Assembly (NCBI RefSeq): GCF_008084905.1
Contig: NZ_VSFC01000022.1
Coordinates: 1 to 64,000 of the forward strand
Source of the DNA: Xanthomarina maritima
GTDB taxonomy: Bacteria; Bacteroidota; Bacteroidia; Flavobacteriales; Flavobacteriaceae
Length of the DNA stretch: 64,000 nucleotides
Direction: 5' to 3'
Made by a program: the position numbers and the translations under genes. The notes under the pieces were generated by a model that saw nothing but the letters and a program-made list of their open reading frames with translations, was not told where the DNA came from and ran no database searches. Every line of letters begins with the position of its first letter. Within the stretch, counting starts at the first letter, position 1. Shown piece after piece: positions 27,206 to 36,669 of the stretch.

Positions 27206-28453
27206 ATGAAAACCAACCAACCTTTACAACCAGTAACAAAAGCAGAAAGAATAGACTTTTTAGATATACTAAGAGGCATTGCTATCTTTTTTATATTCGC
27301 TGCTAATATTGTTTATTTTTCTGGATATTTCTTTTTTCCACCAGAATCCCATATTCCATCAACAAATTTAATTACAGATGAGTATGTTGACTTTATCTGT
27401 TTTACGCTTATAGATGGTAAGTTTTATTCCATTTTTTCTTTACTCTTTGGAATAGGCTGTGCCATGCAATTTAATAAACTCCAAGCACATGAAAAGCCAT
27501 TTACTACCTTTTTTAGACAAAGAATGTTTTGGCTTTTAATAATTGGTATAATCCATTTAGCACTTATCTGGTTAGGAGATATTTTAACGCTATATGCATT
27601 ACTTGGTTTTGTACTTATTTGGTTTGTTAATTGTACAAACAAACACCTTTTAAGTTGGGCAATTATTTTAATACTATTCCCACTTGTAAACTGGGCAATT
27701 ATAAATGTTGCAAATTTAAATTACCCTGCATTCTTCTTTAATTTAAATACACAACTTGCCGAAACTTCAGGTTTTCCAATAACAGAATGGCAGGGCATAA
27801 AGAGATTCAACATGCAAGCATACTTATTAAATGAGGATATCTTAGAATTCTTTAAAATGAATATTGGGAACACCTTAATTAGATATGGAAACATTCTAGA
27901 AGAAGGTAGAATCTTTAAAGTATTAGGCATCTTTTTAATCGGTCTTTGGGCTGGAAGAAAAATTCTAAACGAAAATTTACTTAATAACACCAATTTTTTA
28001 AAGAGAGTAGCTATTTGGGGAATTTGTATCGGTCTACCAATTAGCACTTTTAGAACCTACATCGAATTCTTTTCAAATCACGAATCTTTATGGAGTTTCT
28101 TAAACACACTTTCTTATGCTTTTGGAACCGTTCCTCTTGCCATGGGTTATGCTGCTTTACTAGCTTTATTATATAGAATGGAATTTAAATTTTTATATTG
28201 GTTTGCTCCAGTTGGAAAAACAGCTTTATCAAATTATATCTTTCAAACATTCATTTCTATAACCATCTTTTATGGCATTGGTTTCGGACTTACAGGTAAA
28301 TTAGGTATCACTATAATCATGGGAATCACTATTGTTATTTTTGTCTTTCAAATAGTTATGAGTACATGGTGGTTAAAGCATTTTAGATTTGGGCCACTTG
28401 AATGGATATGGAGACAATTAACCTATAATAAAAGAATCAATCTTAAAAAATAA
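27206..28453 (+). CDS. DUF418 multi-pass membrane protein
   Basis: 415 residues with about nine to ten TM helices. N-terminus RIDFLDILRGIAIFFIFAANI and the C-terminal APVGKTALSNYIFQTFIS and FRFGPLEWIWRQLTY are hallmarks of the DUF418/YeiB family, which resembles acyltransferase membrane domains. Inner membrane; transport or acyl transfer has been proposed for the family. Follows the amidohydrolase by 51 bases and may belong to the same transcript. Confidence 0.9.
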   Translation: MKTNQPLQPVTKAERIDFLDILRGIAIFFIFAANIVYFSGYFFFPPESHIPSTNLITDEYVDFICFTLIDGKFYSIFSLLFGIGCAMQFNKLQAHEKPFTTFFRQRMFWLLIIGIIHLALIWLGDILTLYALLGFVLIWFVNCTNKHLLSWAIILILFPLVNWAIINVANLNYPAFFFNLNTQLAETSGFPITEWQGIKRFNMQAYLLNEDILEFFKMNIGNTLIRYGNILEEGRIFKVLGIFLIGLWAGRKILNENLLNNTNFLKRVAIWGICIGLPISTFRTYIEFFSNHESLWSFLNTLSYAFGTVPLAMGYAALLALLYRMEFKFLYWFAPVGKTALSNYIFQTFISITIFYGIGFGLTGKLGITIIMGITIVIFVFQIVMSTWWLKHFRFGPLEWIWRQLTYNKRINLKK

Positions 28454-28492
28454 ATTATAAAATCTACAAAATCAATTCAAAAGCATAATACC

Positions 28493-28828
28493 ATGAATTC
28501 AAAAAATACAACTTGGACTAAAAAAGAACTTCAAATTTATATTTTACTGCTTTGTGCCAATGCAGATTCTGAAGAAACAGAAGAAGAGCTTCAATTAATT
28601 AAATCTAAAACAGATGCTGAAACTTTCGAAAGAATGCATAAAGAATTTCATGAAGATTCCGAAGATGAAAGATTTGATAAAATTGATACTAACGTGCAGT
28701 TACATGACTATTCTAATATGGAACTATCAGAATTTAGAAAAGAAATGTATGAAATATTCTTAACCGACAAAAAATACTTGCTTATGGAACGAAACCTAGA
28801 TCGTATTTTAGATAACATACTTTATTAA
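28493..28828 (+). CDS. Small acidic helical protein, TerB-like (uncertain)
   Basis: 111 residues, very acidic, without signal or TM. ELQIYILLLCANADSEETEEELQLIKSK resembles the opening of TerB-like domains (helix, acidic turn, helix). Distinct from the TerB-like gene at 8195-8596. Sits 33 bases before the second DUF6090 array. Function unknown. Confidence 0.6.
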   Translation: MNSKNTTWTKKELQIYILLLCANADSEETEEELQLIKSKTDAETFERMHKEFHEDSEDERFDKIDTNVQLHDYSNMELSEFRKEMYEIFLTDKKYLLMERNLDRILDNILY

Positions 28829-28861
28829 ATCGTCTAACCTTTATTAATAACATATTTATAG

Positions 28862-29659
28862 ATGATTAAGTTTTTTCGCAACATTCGTAAAAACATGATA
28901 AAAGAAAACAGAATAAGCAAATATTTGTTATATGCCATTGGCGAAATCGTTCTGGTAGTAATTGGAATTTTAATTGCACTCTCTATAAATAATAACAATG
29001 AGGACAAAAAAGCCAGAAAACAAGAAGTAAAATATCTTAAAAATCTCCAAACAGATATTCTGTTAGAACTAAAAAATAATGATAGTCTCATAAATTATAG
29101 AGCAATAACAGCTAAAGCAGCTGCTCAAATGCTTAGTTTTAAAACACTCCAAACTGCAACTGATGTTTTAGAATTAGAACAAATTATTCAACAAGTTTTT
29201 CAAAGAGGAAATTTTATTCCAACAAACAATACCTTTAAAGAGCTACTTAGCTCAGGAAATCTAAACGACATTACCAACGATTCTATTAAAGATTACTTGC
29301 TGGAACTAGATAAAATGTATGTAGCTATAGATAATATGGAACATCATATGTATAGAGAATATGAGGAATACCTTTATAATGTGTCTGTAGTAAATGGCGA
29401 GATGCTCAATTTATTAGATATTCAAAAAACAGCTGCAATCGGATTATTAACTTATAGCGATTCTACACAAATTCTAGTAGCTACGGTAGTTCCTGAATAC
29501 AATAGATTGCTTGAGAAAAAAGAATTTATCAATGGACTTAAGCTTTCTGTAATGAACAATGTAGCACTTAAATATTCTCATTATGCCATGACAGATCATC
29601 TTCAAAAATTGAATCAATTAATTCAAGAAGATTTAAATAAAGAATTAACCAACGATTAA
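28862..29659 (+). CDS. DUF6090 family membrane-anchored protein (paralogue 5)
   Basis: 265 residues. MIKFFRNIRKNMI start, TM at about 27-43, but the signature is SINNNNE in place of QINNWNE, losing the Trp kept in most copies. The middle motif reads KELLSSGNLNDI. First member of the eight-gene array; separated from the next by a 130-base gap with palindromes. Role unknown. Confidence 0.83.
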   Translation: MIKFFRNIRKNMIKENRISKYLLYAIGEIVLVVIGILIALSINNNNEDKKARKQEVKYLKNLQTDILLELKNNDSLINYRAITAKAAAQMLSFKTLQTATDVLELEQIIQQVFQRGNFIPTNNTFKELLSSGNLNDITNDSIKDYLLELDKMYVAIDNMEHHMYREYEEYLYNVSVVNGEMLNLLDIQKTAAIGLLTYSDSTQILVATVVPEYNRLLEKKEFINGLKLSVMNNVALKYSHYAMTDHLQKLNQLIQEDLNKELTND

Positions 29660-29677
29660 ATTCTTTAGATTATCGAA

Positions 29678-29743
29678 ACAAAATTTTGTGGCACATTGAG
29701 TAAAGTCGAAATGCAGCAAAATCAAATGTCCAGTGGACATTTG
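29678..29743. repeat. Palindrome-rich gap inside the second DUF6090 array
   Basis: ACAAAATTTTGT (29678-29689) is a perfect 12-base palindrome. CAAATGTCCA at 29723-29732 and TGGACATTTG at 29734-29743 form a 21-base palindrome around one G. Between them, CATTGAGTAAAGTCGAAATG resembles the TCGAAG-type repeat at 6122-6151. Probably a dispersed intergenic repeat. It is the only sizeable break in the array. Confidence 0.55.
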
Positions 29744-29789
29744 GTGAAGATAGCCGTTTACTAACTATATCTATACATAATTTTAAACT

Positions 29790-30854
29790 ATGATAAAATT
29801 CTTCAGACATATTAGAAAAAACTTACTCATGGAAAATAAAACTTCTAAATACTTCAAATACGCCATTGGAGAAATCATTCTTGTGGTTATTGGTATTTTA
29901 ATTGCCTTACAGATTAATAATTGGAACGAGAAACGTCTCAATGAAAACAAGATAGTGTCCATTTTAAAAGAAGTTCAAAACGACTTAAAAGAAGATATAC
30001 TTAAATCTAAAGAGTTGTTTAGCTATTATGAAACTAGAGATTCCATCATACAATTAGCACTTAACAACAAGCTAACAAGAGAAAATTATTTAGGGGATAA
30101 AAAGTGGATGTATTTCAACGTAGCAACAAATGCCTTTCATCTTAAAATACATAGTAATGGCTATAAAAATTTCTCTGATAATTTGGATAATGTTCCAAAA
30201 AAATATCAAGAAATCATCGCTCCTCTCAACGAAATTTACACCTATAACAAATACGAAATAGACAAATTTGACACCAGAATAGATAAAATTACAGATCGTT
30301 TAATGGACCATCTAGGCGCTACAAAACCTTGGTATTATGCAATGCGACAAGAGGAAATAAGTGATGAGGCTGTCCATTATTTTTTAAATGATTCCCTTTA
30401 TAAAAATGCCCTTTATTTATATAGTAATGCTGCTGGCAACTTAACAAGAAATGTAACTGATTTTGACCAAAATGCCATAAAAGCTTATCATAAAATTGCA
30501 AAACTTACAGAACATCCAAAAGAACTTCCAGATTTTATTCCACAGCATTTAATAGAGCCAACACCACAACAAGTTCAAGAACTTTTAGGAAATTATACAC
30601 TAGTTAAAGTGACAATAGAAACTGGAGAAATTATAGAATTAAATGCGCCATTTGTTATGAAAGTAGAAGAACAAACTTTAAAACTTATTAGTTTAGATCG
30701 AAATAGAACTCATGATTTATATTTTAAAAATAATACATCACTTTATGGCGTGAATAAAGAAGCATCTATTTTAAAAGATGAAAACAATCGCATTATAGGT
30801 CTAAAATTGGTTGTCTTAAATGCTGAACTTGAATTGATAAAGAACAAAGATTAA
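29790..30854 (+). CDS. DUF6090 family protein with extra C-terminal domain (paralogue 6)
   Basis: 354 residues, about 100 longer than its relatives. Family N-terminus and TM (about 26-42), helical domain to about 240, then an added beta-rich domain at about 255-354 (QELLGNYTLVKVTIETGEII, LKLISLDRNRTHDLYF). That domain looks like the DUF3471-type C-terminal module of serine hydrolases; this is a guess from strand pattern. The middle LxSxGxxxLI motif is not kept. Six bases before the next gene. Confidence 0.82.
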   Translation: MIKFFRHIRKNLLMENKTSKYFKYAIGEIILVVIGILIALQINNWNEKRLNENKIVSILKEVQNDLKEDILKSKELFSYYETRDSIIQLALNNKLTRENYLGDKKWMYFNVATNAFHLKIHSNGYKNFSDNLDNVPKKYQEIIAPLNEIYTYNKYEIDKFDTRIDKITDRLMDHLGATKPWYYAMRQEEISDEAVHYFLNDSLYKNALYLYSNAAGNLTRNVTDFDQNAIKAYHKIAKLTEHPKELPDFIPQHLIEPTPQQVQELLGNYTLVKVTIETGEIIELNAPFVMKVEEQTLKLISLDRNRTHDLYFKNNTSLYGVNKEASILKDENNRIIGLKLVVLNAELELIKNKD

Positions 30855-30860
30855 TACTCT

Positions 30861-31589
30861 ATGATTAAACTTTTCCGAAATATTCGTCAGAACCTTCTCA
30901 ACCAAGGAAAAACCACAAAGTACTTCAAATACGCTATTGGCGAAATCATTCTTGTGGTTATTGGTATTTTGATAGCGCTTCAAATTAACAATTGGAACGA
31001 AAACCAGAAATCTAAAAAAGACGAACGCTATATACTAACAGAAGTTTTAAAAAATCTCGAAGAAGATGCTGGCTTAGTAGATGATATTCTTCATCAGCGT
31101 CAAAAAACAAAAAAAGCAATTTTCCCGTTGCTAAAATATGTAAACTCCAAAACAATGGATCCCGATTCGTTGCAATTTCATCTGGTTAATTTGTTAACCT
31201 TTGAGCGCTATTACCCAATTAATAATGCTTACGAAATATTAAAATCCAAAGGATTACAGCTCTCTGATAATGAACTAACAACTAAAATTTCGAGATATTA
31301 CGATTACGAACAACCAAAGATGAGTAGCAGTATTCTGGATATAGAAACCTCCATAATAAACATTTACAATGATCCAAATGGTATCATGCGGTTCTTTTCG
31401 CTTATGAAAAAAGATGAGCACATTGTAGTAAAAAACCCTAATGATCCTATTTTTAAGGATGAATTATCATTTTTCCTTATAGCGTTTCAGGATAATAATG
31501 GAGGTACACTTGAGAAGTTATTGCTCTTTAAGGACATTAATAAAAGTTTAAAAGAGCAGCTAACTACTGAGCTAAAAAAACTGAATTAA
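30861..31589 (+). CDS. DUF6090 family membrane-anchored protein (paralogue 7)
   Basis: 242 residues. MIKLFRNIRQNLLNQGKTTKYF start, TM at about 26-42, QINNWNE. Middle motif is YEILKSKGLQLSDNELTTKI, the same KSK variant as paralogue 1. The C-terminus is helical. Part of the closely packed run to 35451. Confidence 0.84.
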   Translation: MIKLFRNIRQNLLNQGKTTKYFKYAIGEIILVVIGILIALQINNWNENQKSKKDERYILTEVLKNLEEDAGLVDDILHQRQKTKKAIFPLLKYVNSKTMDPDSLQFHLVNLLTFERYYPINNAYEILKSKGLQLSDNELTTKISRYYDYEQPKMSSSILDIETSIINIYNDPNGIMRFFSLMKKDEHIVVKNPNDPIFKDELSFFLIAFQDNNGGTLEKLLLFKDINKSLKEQLTTELKKLN

Positions 31590-31601
31590 AAAGTATTTGA
31601 A

Positions 31602-32387
31602 ATGATAAAATTCTTCAGAAAAATTAGATACGACCTAATGAACCAGAATAAGACGACCAAGTACTTTAAATACGCCATTGGAGAAATCATTCTCGTGGTT
31701 ATTGGAATTTTAATGGCACTTCAAATTAACAATTGGAACATAAACCGTCAAAACCGAAATAACGAACAAGAGATTTTAAAAGATTTAAAAGTAGAATTTC
31801 AAGAGAATTTCTATGATGCTGAAAGGATTTTTGTTGGAAATGAAGATATATATAAAGCCATGTCCAAAATTCAGGAAATTACACAATCAGGTCAATACAA
31901 TTCTCGCCAACTAGACAGCTTATTATATTTTGCCTTCGATTGGTTCGATTATACACCAAAACCTGGAGCATCAAACAACTTAATTAATTCTGGAAATCTT
32001 AATCTTATTCAAAATAGAGACCTTAGAAAACTTCTAACAATCTGGTCTGGAGTTGACGATGAACTTGATGACGACGAGAAATTAGCCATACAATTTTCTC
32101 AGGACATATTAATTCCATTCTTAGCTGAAAAATATCCTATAAGCAATCTAGAAATGTTTGATAACCAAGCAGCTTTTTATTCTTCTAAAAATGGTTTGAA
32201 CCTAATAAAAAATGAAGTTCCAAGAATTCCATTTGATGAAAAGTCCTTGTTGAATAATCTAAATTTTCAAAGCTTAATTTCAGCAAAAAAAATGCATGCT
32301 AGGCATAATGCTATGGAATGTATAGATGTAATAAATACCTCCAGCTCCATATTAGAATTAATAGAAAAAGAACTAATCTATGATTAA
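31602..32387 (+). CDS. DUF6090 family membrane-anchored protein (paralogue 8)
   Basis: 261 residues. Family N-terminus, TM at about 26-42 with LMALQINNWN. Middle motif NNLINSGNLNLIQNRDLRKLL followed by a TIW segment and an IPFL stretch that paralogues 3 and 9 share in modified form, making a subfamily. Overlaps the next gene by eight bases. Confidence 0.84.
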   Translation: MIKFFRKIRYDLMNQNKTTKYFKYAIGEIILVVIGILMALQINNWNINRQNRNNEQEILKDLKVEFQENFYDAERIFVGNEDIYKAMSKIQEITQSGQYNSRQLDSLLYFAFDWFDYTPKPGASNNLINSGNLNLIQNRDLRKLLTIWSGVDDELDDDEKLAIQFSQDILIPFLAEKYPISNLEMFDNQAAFYSSKNGLNLIKNEVPRIPFDEKSLLNNLNFQSLISAKKMHARHNAMECIDVINTSSSILELIEKELIYD

Positions 32388-33171
32388 ATTTTTTAGACAT
32401 GTCAGAAAAAACCTTCTTAATGAAGGTAAAACTTCAAAGTATTTTAAATACGCCATTGGCGAAATTATTCTTGTGGTTATTGGAATTTTAATTGCGCTTC
32501 AAATAAACACTCTTAATGAAGAACGAAAAGATAGAATTAAAGAACAAGATATTTTAAAACAACTGAAAGAAGAATTTCAGTCTAATCTGTTGCAATTAGA
32601 AAATAAAATTGAACAACGAAATTCAATTATAAATGCAGCATCAAATACCTTAGCAATTATGGATTTTCCTAACAATGCAAACAGAGATTCCATAATGGCA
32701 AACATAAGCACTCTAACAAACACACCAACTTTCGACCCAATAACAAACGACCTTATTAGCTCTGGAAATATTCGTTTAATAAAAAATAAAGACCTGAATA
32801 AGAGTTTGACACAATGGACAACTTATATCTTACAACTTGGCGAAATTGAACAAGAATATGTAGACAATTACAGAACTATTTATTTGCCCTTTCTCATGAA
32901 ACTTGGCATTGGAAGAGATGTTGATAATGCCTATTGGGAAATTAAAGACAATTTCAAATTTCTAATGGACCACAAAGAAATTGAAGATAAGCCTGTTTTA
33001 AGTAAATCGCCAACTCCAATTCCATTAACAGACCTTTTAAACAACAAAGAGTTTGAAAGTTTACTATCTAATGCCATTTACATTAATTACATAGCAAATT
33101 TAGAAGCTAAAAGTCTTCATAAGCGAATTCTTGAAATTTTAGATTTATTAAATAAAGAAATAAAAGATTAA
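32380..33171 (+). CDS. DUF6090 family membrane-anchored protein (paralogue 9)
   Basis: 263 residues. Family start and TM (about 26-42), then QINTLNE in place of QINNWNE. Middle motif NDLISSGNIRLIKNKDLNKSL with a following TQW and a YLPFL stretch, as in paralogue 8. The start lies inside the end of the previous gene, which implies coupled translation. Confidence 0.84.
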   Translation: MIKFFRHVRKNLLNEGKTSKYFKYAIGEIILVVIGILIALQINTLNEERKDRIKEQDILKQLKEEFQSNLLQLENKIEQRNSIINAASNTLAIMDFPNNANRDSIMANISTLTNTPTFDPITNDLISSGNIRLIKNKDLNKSLTQWTTYILQLGEIEQEYVDNYRTIYLPFLMKLGIGRDVDNAYWEIKDNFKFLMDHKEIEDKPVLSKSPTPIPLTDLLNNKEFESLLSNAIYINYIANLEAKSLHKRILEILDLLNKEIKD

Positions 33172-33178
33172 ACCAATA

Positions 33179-33910
33179 ATGATAAAATTCTTCCGAAATA
33201 TCCGAAAAAACCTCTTGAGCAAGAACAAAACAACTAAATACTTCAAATACGCCATTGGCGAAATTATCCTCGTGGTTATTGGTATTTTGATTGCACTTCA
33301 ATTAAATGCCTGGAAATCAGATGTAAATCAAAGAAGATTAGAACAATTACATCTTAAAAATATTAAAGAAGATTTGCAGTTTCAACTTGAAATAATAGAA
33401 CAGCAAATGGAACACGATAGTATTTATTCTCAACGTACAGAAACGGCATTTTCATATTTTAGAGGCGATATAACATTTACCCAACTAGAAGAATTATTAT
33501 ATGGAGCTAATAATCTAGGATATCGTAAAACATTTGTAGAAAGTGAAGCTTCCTTCAACGAACTACTAAGCACAGGTGGAATGTCATTAATAAAAGACCA
33601 CAATTTGCGTAAATTAATGATGCATTATTACCAACAATTAAAATATACTTCTAAAGTAATCAACGCGAACAACGGTTTAATTGATCAAATGTTTAATCTT
33701 CATTCAACAAACAGTTCTCCAATGTTTTCATTAGACAAAAACGGTCAACTAGATACCACCAAAACCTTTACTGGACAAGAGTTATATCGACTTAAACAAA
33801 CTCTATTGGAACGTAGTGATTTATGTGAAATAGCACTTAAACATTGTGAAAAACAACGAATTGCCACTATTGCATTAATCTCAGAAGTGAATAAAAATAT
33901 CAAACCATGA
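33179..33910 (+). CDS. DUF6090 family membrane-anchored protein (paralogue 10)
   Basis: 243 residues. Family start, TM at about 26-42, signature LNAWKSD, the most divergent of the array. Middle motif NELLSTGGMSLIKDHNLRKLM, then a helix with HYYQQL. Its stop overlaps the next start (ATGA). Confidence 0.84.
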   Translation: MIKFFRNIRKNLLSKNKTTKYFKYAIGEIILVVIGILIALQLNAWKSDVNQRRLEQLHLKNIKEDLQFQLEIIEQQMEHDSIYSQRTETAFSYFRGDITFTQLEELLYGANNLGYRKTFVESEASFNELLSTGGMSLIKDHNLRKLMMHYYQQLKYTSKVINANNGLIDQMFNLHSTNSSPMFSLDKNGQLDTTKTFTGQELYRLKQTLLERSDLCEIALKHCEKQRIATIALISEVNKNIKP

Positions 33911-34683
33911 TAAAACTCTTTCGAAACATTCGTCAAAACCTTTTGAATGAAGGCAAAACCACCAAGTATTTCAAATACGCCATTGGCGAAATCATCCTCG
34001 TCATGATAGGCATCCTTTTGGCATTACAAGTAAATAATTGGAATCAAGAACGCAACGAAAACAAATTAGGTAGAAGCTATCTAGAACGTATCCATAGAGA
34101 TTTGATTTTAGACACTTTGAATTTTCGCAAAAAAATAGAATCCAACAATGCCATAAGAGTAGAAATTAAAGATGCGCTTGAAGACCTCAACAATCAAGTA
34201 GATTCTTTTGAAGAAGTCACACATATCTGTGCCGTTTTTGGACGTGCTTTAGACCAAGTATTCATTCCAAAAGACAACACCTATAAAGGCATGGTTAGTT
34301 CTGGGAATCTCACTTTAATTAAAAATACAGCCTTAATAGAAGCCATTACAAATCTGTATAGCGATTACGACACAAAAAGTAAACTATTTTATGCCAACAA
34401 AGAATGGATGGATGCCATATCAATTCATCTGGATTCTTATACAGATTTGGTAAAATTTTCAGAATACACCATGGACATTTACCCAGTTCCAGGCATGTTA
34501 AACAAATCTGATTACGAATTCTTAAACCATCCTGAAGACGAAAAATTTAAAATAGTTATCAGAGCCATGTCTGCTTGTGCTTGGAACCAAAAAGCAGCTA
34601 ACGATTACTATTCAGAACTACTTATTCATTGTAAAGAAACTTTAAAACTTATAGATCAAGAACTAAAAAACCAATCTCATTAA
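33907..34683 (+). CDS. DUF6090 family membrane-anchored protein (paralogue 11)
   Basis: 258 residues. Family start, TM at about 26-42 with a slightly changed core (GEIILVMIGILLAL), VNNWNQE. Middle motif KGMVSSGNLTLIKNTALIEAI. Coupled to paralogue 10 by a four-base overlap. Confidence 0.84.
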   Translation: MIKLFRNIRQNLLNEGKTTKYFKYAIGEIILVMIGILLALQVNNWNQERNENKLGRSYLERIHRDLILDTLNFRKKIESNNAIRVEIKDALEDLNNQVDSFEEVTHICAVFGRALDQVFIPKDNTYKGMVSSGNLTLIKNTALIEAITNLYSDYDTKSKLFYANKEWMDAISIHLDSYTDLVKFSEYTMDIYPVPGMLNKSDYEFLNHPEDEKFKIVIRAMSACAWNQKAANDYYSELLIHCKETLKLIDQELKNQSH

Positions 34684-34686
34684 TGT

Positions 34687-35451
34687 ATGCTAAAATTCTT
34701 CAGACATATTCGTCAAAACCTTTTAAATGAAGGTAAAATTACTAAGTATCTTAAATACGCCATTGGCGAAATCATCCTCGTGGTTATTGGGATTCTTATT
34801 GCATTAAGCATTAATAATTGGAATGAAACAAAAGCGGAACGGAAAATAGAAAAAGACTACATTATTTCATTAATTGAAGATTTAGAAGCAGATACTACAA
34901 AACTTTCATACGTAATTAAAAGATATGAAACCTCTGAATTAAAAATAGATACCGTTCTAAAAATGTATCACAAATTAGCGATGGGTTATAACGATACCTT
35001 GCGTAGAAATTTGCCTGCTGTTACAAGTTTTCCAGATTTTATTTATACAGATAGAACCATGCAACAATTAAAAAATTCTGGCGGCATGCGTTATATCGTG
35101 AATAAAAAGGCTTCTAATGGTATTATAGATTATGATTTATCAGTGAAACATTTACTTGAATCTTATATTCCAGATTTAAATTTTTATTATGAAAACACCA
35201 ATCTCTTATGGTTTGAAATTGTAGATGTGGATGCTCTTGAAAGGGATAGCAAAACACTTTCAATCTCAGATATGGAGAAAGGCTCTAAAAATTATTTGTT
35301 GAAAAATGACCAAGCAACACTAGGCAAATTTAACAATGCTATTAGAAACTTTAAAGGCGACTTGACCCTAATTAAAAACACAGAAATAGACCTTGTGCAA
35401 AAGGCATCAAATTTAATAACGCTTTTAAAAATTGAATATCAATTAGAATAA
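34687..35451 (+). CDS. DUF6090 family membrane-anchored protein (paralogue 12)
   Basis: 254 residues. Starts MLKFFRHIRQNLLNEGKITKYL; TM at about 26-42, SINNWNE. Middle motif QQLKNSGGMRYIVNKKAS. Last of the array and 68 bases ahead of the FIST/kinase locus on the same strand, so the array could be read into that locus. Confidence 0.84.
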   Translation: MLKFFRHIRQNLLNEGKITKYLKYAIGEIILVVIGILIALSINNWNETKAERKIEKDYIISLIEDLEADTTKLSYVIKRYETSELKIDTVLKMYHKLAMGYNDTLRRNLPAVTSFPDFIYTDRTMQQLKNSGGMRYIVNKKASNGIIDYDLSVKHLLESYIPDLNFYYENTNLLWFEIVDVDALERDSKTLSISDMEKGSKNYLLKNDQATLGKFNNAIRNFKGDLTLIKNTEIDLVQKASNLITLLKIEYQLE

Positions 35452-35483
35452 ATAACCCATTTAAAAAACAACTAAAAATTCAC

Positions 35484-35491
35484 TAACTTTA
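35484..35491 (+). promoter_or_regulatory. Possible promoter of the FIST/kinase locus
   Basis: TAACTTTA differs from TAnnTTTG only in the last base and lies 28 bases before the first FIST gene. No clear -33 element is seen. Confidence 0.3.
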
Positions 35492-35519
35492 GCAATAACG
35501 AACACTGATTAAACTACCA

Positions 35520-36659
35520 ATGAAATCAAAATCAATAAAAGGGCACTCAACTTCTGAAATTAAAGCAGCTTTAACCCAAAGCATGTCAGATGGTTTTAAA
35601 CCAACCTTGGCTATTGTGTTCAGTTCAATATGTCAAGATTTAAAAGCCATATCAAAACTGCTTGATGATTTTGACATTGCTATTTTTGGTTGTACAACTA
35701 ATGGCGAATTTATCGACGAAGAAACAGAAAAAGGTTCTATAGCTATGCTTTTGCTTGATATGAAAAAAGAAAATTTTCATATCTATATAAATGAATATCC
35801 AAATAAAGACTACAAAGAGGTTGCCACAGAAATTGCAAAAAAAGCAAAAGAAAAATTTGAAAAACCCGCCTTTTTAATTGGCACTAGTGGTGCTTCTGCT
35901 GATGGAGAAGAAATTTTACGTGGTTTCGAAGATATTATTGGTAAAGACGTAAATGCCTTTGGTGGCGCTGCTGGAGATGATTATTCTTTTACTGAAACAT
36001 TTGTTTTTACCAATCAAGAAATAAGCAATAATGGTTTGGTTTGCTTAGTGGTCAATGAAGAAAAAATAGACATAAAAGGTATCGCAACCTGTGGTTGGAA
36101 AGCCGTAGGCACTGAAAAAACAGTTACTAAAAGTAACGGAAATCATGTATATACTATAGATACCATTCCCGCATTAGACATTACTGTAAAATATGGTGGT
36201 CTGGAAAATATCACTCCAGACAATAAAGAAGTGCTTTTGGAATTGGCAGCTAATTTTCCGTTGCAATTACAAAGAGATAAAGGAGATCCTGTGATGCGTC
36301 CACCATTAGTGGTGGATTGGACAGACCATTCTTTTTACACAAGTGGCACAGTACCACAAGGCTCCAAAGTTCGCTTTTCTTTACCTCCAGATTGGGATGT
36401 GATGGAAAAAGTTATCAAAGAAGTTCAAAATTTAAAAGACACCAAAATGCCAGAAGCAGATGCTTTAATCATTTTTAGTTGTGCTGGAAGAATCCTTGCT
36501 TTTGGCCCAATGATGACAGATGAACTTGAAGGCATAAAAAACGTATGGAATGTTCCCATGGCTGGCATGTTTTCTAATGCTGAACTAGCAAGAGCCACAG
36601 GTGGAAACCTTGAAATGCATAATTTAACGACTTGCTGTGTAGCAATAAAAGAAAAATAA
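35520..36659 (+). CDS. FIST-domain sensor protein (copy 1 of 3)
   Basis: 379 residues, no signal or TM. FIST_N at about 25-215 (IFGCTTNGEFIDEE, FGGAAGDDYSF, GIATCGWKAVG) and FIST_C at about 225-370 (TSGTVPQGSKVRFSLPPDWD, ALIIFSCAGRILAFGP). FIST domains are cytosolic ligand sensors, often thought to bind small molecules such as amino acids, and accompany signal-transduction proteins. Here the gene stands at the head of a kinase locus. Confidence 0.92.
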   Translation: MKSKSIKGHSTSEIKAALTQSMSDGFKPTLAIVFSSICQDLKAISKLLDDFDIAIFGCTTNGEFIDEETEKGSIAMLLLDMKKENFHIYINEYPNKDYKEVATEIAKKAKEKFEKPAFLIGTSGASADGEEILRGFEDIIGKDVNAFGGAAGDDYSFTETFVFTNQEISNNGLVCLVVNEEKIDIKGIATCGWKAVGTEKTVTKSNGNHVYTIDTIPALDITVKYGGLENITPDNKEVLLELAANFPLQLQRDKGDPVMRPPLVVDWTDHSFYTSGTVPQGSKVRFSLPPDWDVMEKVIKEVQNLKDTKMPEADALIIFSCAGRILAFGPMMTDELEGIKNVWNVPMAGMFSNAELARATGGNLEMHNLTTCCVAIKEK

Positions 36660-36669
36660 ATTAAATAAT

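Noticed and set aside
28834-29091. Minus-strand open frames opposite the start of several DUF6090 genes (also near 1789-2040 and 33107-33301)
   Set aside because: They mirror the conserved 5' coding sequence of DUF6090 genes, lack promoters and resemble no family; they are antisense shadows.
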